Source: Brevibacterium renqingii
GTDB taxonomy: Bacteria > Actinomycetota > Actinomycetes > Actinomycetales > Brevibacteriaceae
NCBI RefSeq assembly: GCF_017808105.1
Contig: NZ_JADBHF010000001.1
Span: 124,001 to 188,000 of the forward strand
Direction of reading: 5' to 3'
Length of the DNA: 64,000 nucleotides
Positions 61,333 through 64,000 of the stretch are shown here, piece after piece (the first letter of the stretch is position 1; each line of letters starts with the position of its first letter). The notes beneath the pieces are model-generated. The model did not search any database. It saw nothing but the letters and a program-made list of their open reading frames with translations, and was not told where the DNA came from. Made by a program: the position numbers and the translations under genes.

Positions 61333-63348
61333 ATGACATTCACACCGGATCGGAAGCGACGTAGGTCGCGGAGGAGTGCCCGTCAGGGCGCTTCCGGTGC
61401 GCGCCCCAATGGCGCCGGCGTTGGTCCCCGATCGGTCCACGGCAGGACGAACGGCCAGCAATGGGAGGGCTTCCCGAATTCGGAGCCGCGACCCACCACT
61501 CTCAGTGACCAACTCAGGCAATCGGGATTGGACCTCAATGGTCATGCGCTCGCCGAGGTCTTCGACTCCCTTGATCCGGTGCCGACCGATGAAGTCGGTG
61601 AGACCGATGAAATCTATGAAGTCGACGAGGTCAACGATTCCGACAGTGGAACTGTTGCCGACGACAGTCTGATCGAATCGTCCGAAGAGCGAGCTGCGGG
61701 GGAAGAACAGGTTGTGGCTTCTGAGCCCTCGGAGCCGTTTTCCGAAGTTTCGGACGAACCTGCTGGTGCCGCGCCTTCCACCGCTTCCCCGCATCCTCTG
61801 CTGAGTGACGAAGCCTGGAGCGATCTTGCGAAGTTCGCGCCCGAAGTGACCCGCAGCCTGACTTCTCTCTTGAGCCTCGACGATGAGCTGCGCGCCTTCG
61901 AGCGACCGATGGGGCCCGACGAGGCGATGCACCTTCTGGACGGAGCCGAAGCGCTCTCGCGCGTGACCGAAGCGCTGTCCACGCTGGCGCTGTCCGTCTA
62001 TGAGCGGATCGGCACACCGACCGACAGCGGAGCCAAGGACACTGAATCGCTGATTCAGGACCGTCTCGGCCTCACCGGCCCCGAGGCGCGGCGACGCGCA
62101 CGGATGGCGAAGAGCCTCGGCGGGCGTGTGAGCATGGAGGGGCAGGCGCTGCCGCCCCTGCGTCCGGTCATGGCAGACAAGCTCCACGACGGAACGCTCT
62201 CTGCCGGACAGGTCGCCGTGATCGAAGAATGCATGCAGAAGCTGCCGAGCTGGATTGATCCGGCTATCAGTGCGCGGGCAGAGGAAGAACTCGTCGAATA
62301 CGCCAAGACCGTTTCCGTTGCCGATCTGCGGGAGATCTTCCGCAGGATGCTCGCTCATATCGATCCCGATGGGGCGGAGCCCAAAGATCCGAGCGACCGC
62401 TCGTCCTACTTCATCAACGCTCGCCCTAAGAGAAACGGAGATTGGAGAGTCGAAGGGCTGCTCGATCCGACGGCCGGCGCAGAACTCCACGGACTCCTGA
62501 CCTCACGGATCGAATCGGCCGATCAGCAATCACAGCAGTCCTCGACCGAAGCCAGCGACTCCACAGCGGGCGTCGCGTCCCCTCCCGACGGCGCGGACGC
62601 TCTCGGGGTATTCGATGCCGTGCTGACCGGCGACCAGCAGGACGCCCCACCGTGGGTGGTCGTCGACGCAACCGGGCGCGAAGGCGGATCTGCGAAGCAT
62701 GCGGTGCCAGCAGGCCACGGAGTTCGTGACGATGGCTCCACCGTCGATCTCATCAGCGAGCAGCCCAGCGCACGCAACTGGATCTATGAGCGATTCGCGA
62801 CTCTGATCTCAAGGATCAGCATGAAAGAGGCCGCGAAGGGCTCGCCCTACGCGCTCGTGGTGACCGCAAGGGCCGAAGATCTCGCCAAGAAGCTCGGTGA
62901 AGGCACAACAGGATCGGGAGATCGCATCCCGATCGACGAATTGACTGCGCGCGGGCTCAACGGCACCGTCTTCTACCACCTCATGGACGAAAAGGCCCGA
63001 ACGGTGGAAGTGCGGACGGAGAACCGGTTCGCCAACAAGAACCAGATCGCCATCATCACAGCAAGAGACCAAGGATGCACCTTCCCCGGATGTGATGCGC
63101 CGCCAGGATGGTGCGATGCCAACCATGTCATCCCGCACAGCGAGGGCGGGAAGACTGAGATCAACAACCTCTGTTTGGCCTGCTCGGCGCATCACCATCT
63201 CATGGACCGTTCCGATTGGGAGGTCCGGATGATGGCCGATGGACGCCCGGCCTGGATTCCACCGGCCAGCCGCGATCCGGCCAGAAGGCCGATCATGCAC
63301 TCGCGCTTCATTGCACAGGACATCATCGAATCGCTCTTCGACGATTAG
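61333..63348 (+). CDS. DUF222 protein with C-terminal HNH endonuclease domain
   Basis: 671 residues. Basic start (RKRRRSRRSARQG), acidic disordered region (about 80-150), then the DUF222 helical body (about 170-560) and a C-terminal HNH domain: CTFPGCDAPPGWCDANHVIPHSEGG, then NNLCLACSAHHHLMD, with zinc-type Cys pairs and catalytic His. The family occurs in many copies in mycobacteria (13E12) and other actinobacteria; its function is uncertain. Lower GC than neighbours and an AT-rich promoter region suggest a mobile or recently acquired gene (inference). Confidence 0.85.
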   Translation: MTFTPDRKRRRSRRSARQGASGARPNGAGVGPRSVHGRTNGQQWEGFPNSEPRPTTLSDQLRQSGLDLNGHALAEVFDSLDPVPTDEVGETDEIYEVDEVNDSDSGTVADDSLIESSEERAAGEEQVVASEPSEPFSEVSDEPAGAAPSTASPHPLLSDEAWSDLAKFAPEVTRSLTSLLSLDDELRAFERPMGPDEAMHLLDGAEALSRVTEALSTLALSVYERIGTPTDSGAKDTESLIQDRLGLTGPEARRRARMAKSLGGRVSMEGQALPPLRPVMADKLHDGTLSAGQVAVIEECMQKLPSWIDPAISARAEEELVEYAKTVSVADLREIFRRMLAHIDPDGAEPKDPSDRSSYFINARPKRNGDWRVEGLLDPTAGAELHGLLTSRIESADQQSQQSSTEASDSTAGVASPPDGADALGVFDAVLTGDQQDAPPWVVVDATGREGGSAKHAVPAGHGVRDDGSTVDLISEQPSARNWIYERFATLISRISMKEAAKGSPYALVVTARAEDLAKKLGEGTTGSGDRIPIDELTARGLNGTVFYHLMDEKARTVEVRTENRFANKNQIAIITARDQGCTFPGCDAPPGWCDANHVIPHSEGGKTEINNLCLACSAHHHLMDRSDWEVRMMADGRPAWIPPASRDPARRPIMHSRFIAQDIIESLFDD

Positions 63349-63390
63349 CCGGCGCCCGCATGGTCGGTGTCGACTGCTCAGGCGTCGGCC

Positions 63391-63495
63391 CGTCGGATCG
63401 ACCCTCGGCGCGTCGGATCGACCCTCGGCCTGCTCGGCCCTCGGCCCAACCGACCTTCGGCCCAATCGACCTTCGGCCCGACTGCTCAGCCCTCG
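63391..63495 (+). repeat. Degenerate tandem repeat after the HNH gene
   Basis: CGTCGGATCGACCCTCGGC occurs at 63391-63409 and 63411-63429; further units with the core TCGACC-TTCGGCC follow to about 63480. It fills the space between the HNH gene and the end of the siderophore-interacting gene. Confidence 0.7.
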
Positions 63496-64000
63496 GCCTT
63501 GCCCTGTCGCCAGTACCCCATGAACGCGATCTGCTTGCGGTCGACACCGACTTCCTGCACCAGGTAGCGGCGCAGGCGCTTGACGGGACCCGCTTCACCG
63601 GCGATCCAGGCGTAGAAGGGACGGGCTTCCTTCTCCGTCTCACTCGAACTGCCCTGAGCGGCCTGAGTCAGTGCCGCCGGCACGTCCCAGAGGATCTCTT
63701 TGTCGATGTCGACGTCATCGAGCTCCCGATCGGAGCGGGAAGAACCGGGGGCCTCGGCCGGGCCGGACGAGCCAGGCGAGCTCGCACCCACCTCGGCGTA
63801 CGCTCGGGTCTCGGCGTAAGCACTGGTTTCGGCGCGCACGGCCTCTCTGACGGCCGGCTCGAGGAGCTCACCGAAATCGGCTGCGCCTCGTGGAAGCCAC
63901 TGGACCTCGAAACCGGCCGGAGCGTCGATGTCGATGATGTCCTCCGCGCTCGGAACCTCGAGGACCGCCTTGCCCTGAACGGACGCGTCCTTGAGTGAAT
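63486..64000 (-). CDS. Siderophore-interacting protein (C-terminal part, runs off the right edge)
   Basis: The minus strand is open to the window edge. The visible part reads KAVLEVPSAEDIIDID, then FEVQWLPRG, and ends RPFYAWIAGEAGPVKRLRRYLVQEVGVDRKQIAFMGYWRQG. That is the C-terminal domain of FAD-dependent siderophore-interacting proteins (ViuB-like ferric-siderophore reductases). Between the two halves lies an unusual low-complexity insert (AETSAYAETRAYAEV, then a Ser/Gly/Pro stretch) of about 45 residues. The N-terminal FAD domain is outside the window. Confidence 0.85.
   Translation of the reverse strand, partial: SLKDASVQGKAVLEVPSAEDIIDIDAPAGFEVQWLPRGAADFGELLEPAVREAVRAETSAYAETRAYAEVGASSPGSSGPAEAPGSSRSDRELDDVDIDKEILWDVPAALTQAAQGSSSETEKEARPFYAWIAGEAGPVKRLRRYLVQEVGVDRKQIAFMGYWRQGKAEG

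Noticed and set aside
63391-63495. CRISPR-like array
   Set aside because: Units are adjacent or degenerate with no unique spacers and no cas genes; a simple tandem repeat.

Overview
The window is high-GC actinobacterial chromosome. GTG/TTG starts, proteins rich in Ala/Asp/Glu, and gene order point to Micrococcales, most probably a Brevibacterium-like organism (inference from gene content only). The left part is a conserved block that lies near oriC in many actinobacteria: pseudokinase-murJ-DUF6049-NUDIX on the minus strand, then divergent cca, ponA, a GT87-like gene, rpsF-ssb-rpsR-rplI and dnaB on the plus strand. I see no transposase, integrase, prophage or CRISPR array.

Layout: 0-5 kb, cell-wall lipid II flippase and partners. 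5-24 kb, tRNA maturation, an acyl-CoA synthetase, PBP, ribosomal/SSB operon, small DUF genes, argE, a mismatch glycosylase, a MacB/LolD-type ABC exporter and dnaB. 24.4-27.4 kb, an arsenic-resistance island: a flavoprotein and an Acr3 efflux pump, divergent from arsR across an AT-rich operator. 28.6-32.1 kb, an AbgT transporter plus isoaspartyl-peptidase pair, divergent from an RpiR regulator across two palindromes. 33-36.8 kb, a cold-shock gene with a structured leader, an LCP ligase, a FetB-like permease, thioredoxin and a methyltransferase.

The centrepiece is 36.9-48.0 kb, a complete selenocysteine module: a formate dehydrogenase alpha subunit read through an in-frame UGA (Sec189) with a SECIS-like hairpin, its iron-sulfur and NrfD-type membrane subunits, selD, the tRNA-Sec gene selC, selA and selB. 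One locus therefore holds the selenoenzyme and the whole Sec synthesis and insertion machinery. Downstream are an aldehyde dehydrogenase with a GntR-type operator, a cupin, a nucleotidyltransferase, a secreted wall-hydrolase-like protein with a structured leader, a catabolic cluster of unknown substrate (M20 amidohydrolase, TPP enzyme, MHS transporter, divergent PucR-type regulator), an MFS/FAD-oxidase pair, a DUF222-HNH protein and the 3' part of a siderophore-interacting protein.

Cross-cutting signals: eight genes carry a TAnnnT -10 hexamer exactly 6-7 bases before the start codon and lack a convincing Shine-Dalgarno site, so they are probably leaderless. A small family of intergenic repeats (about 47 bp) recurs at 17.25, 18.25 and 43.1 kb.
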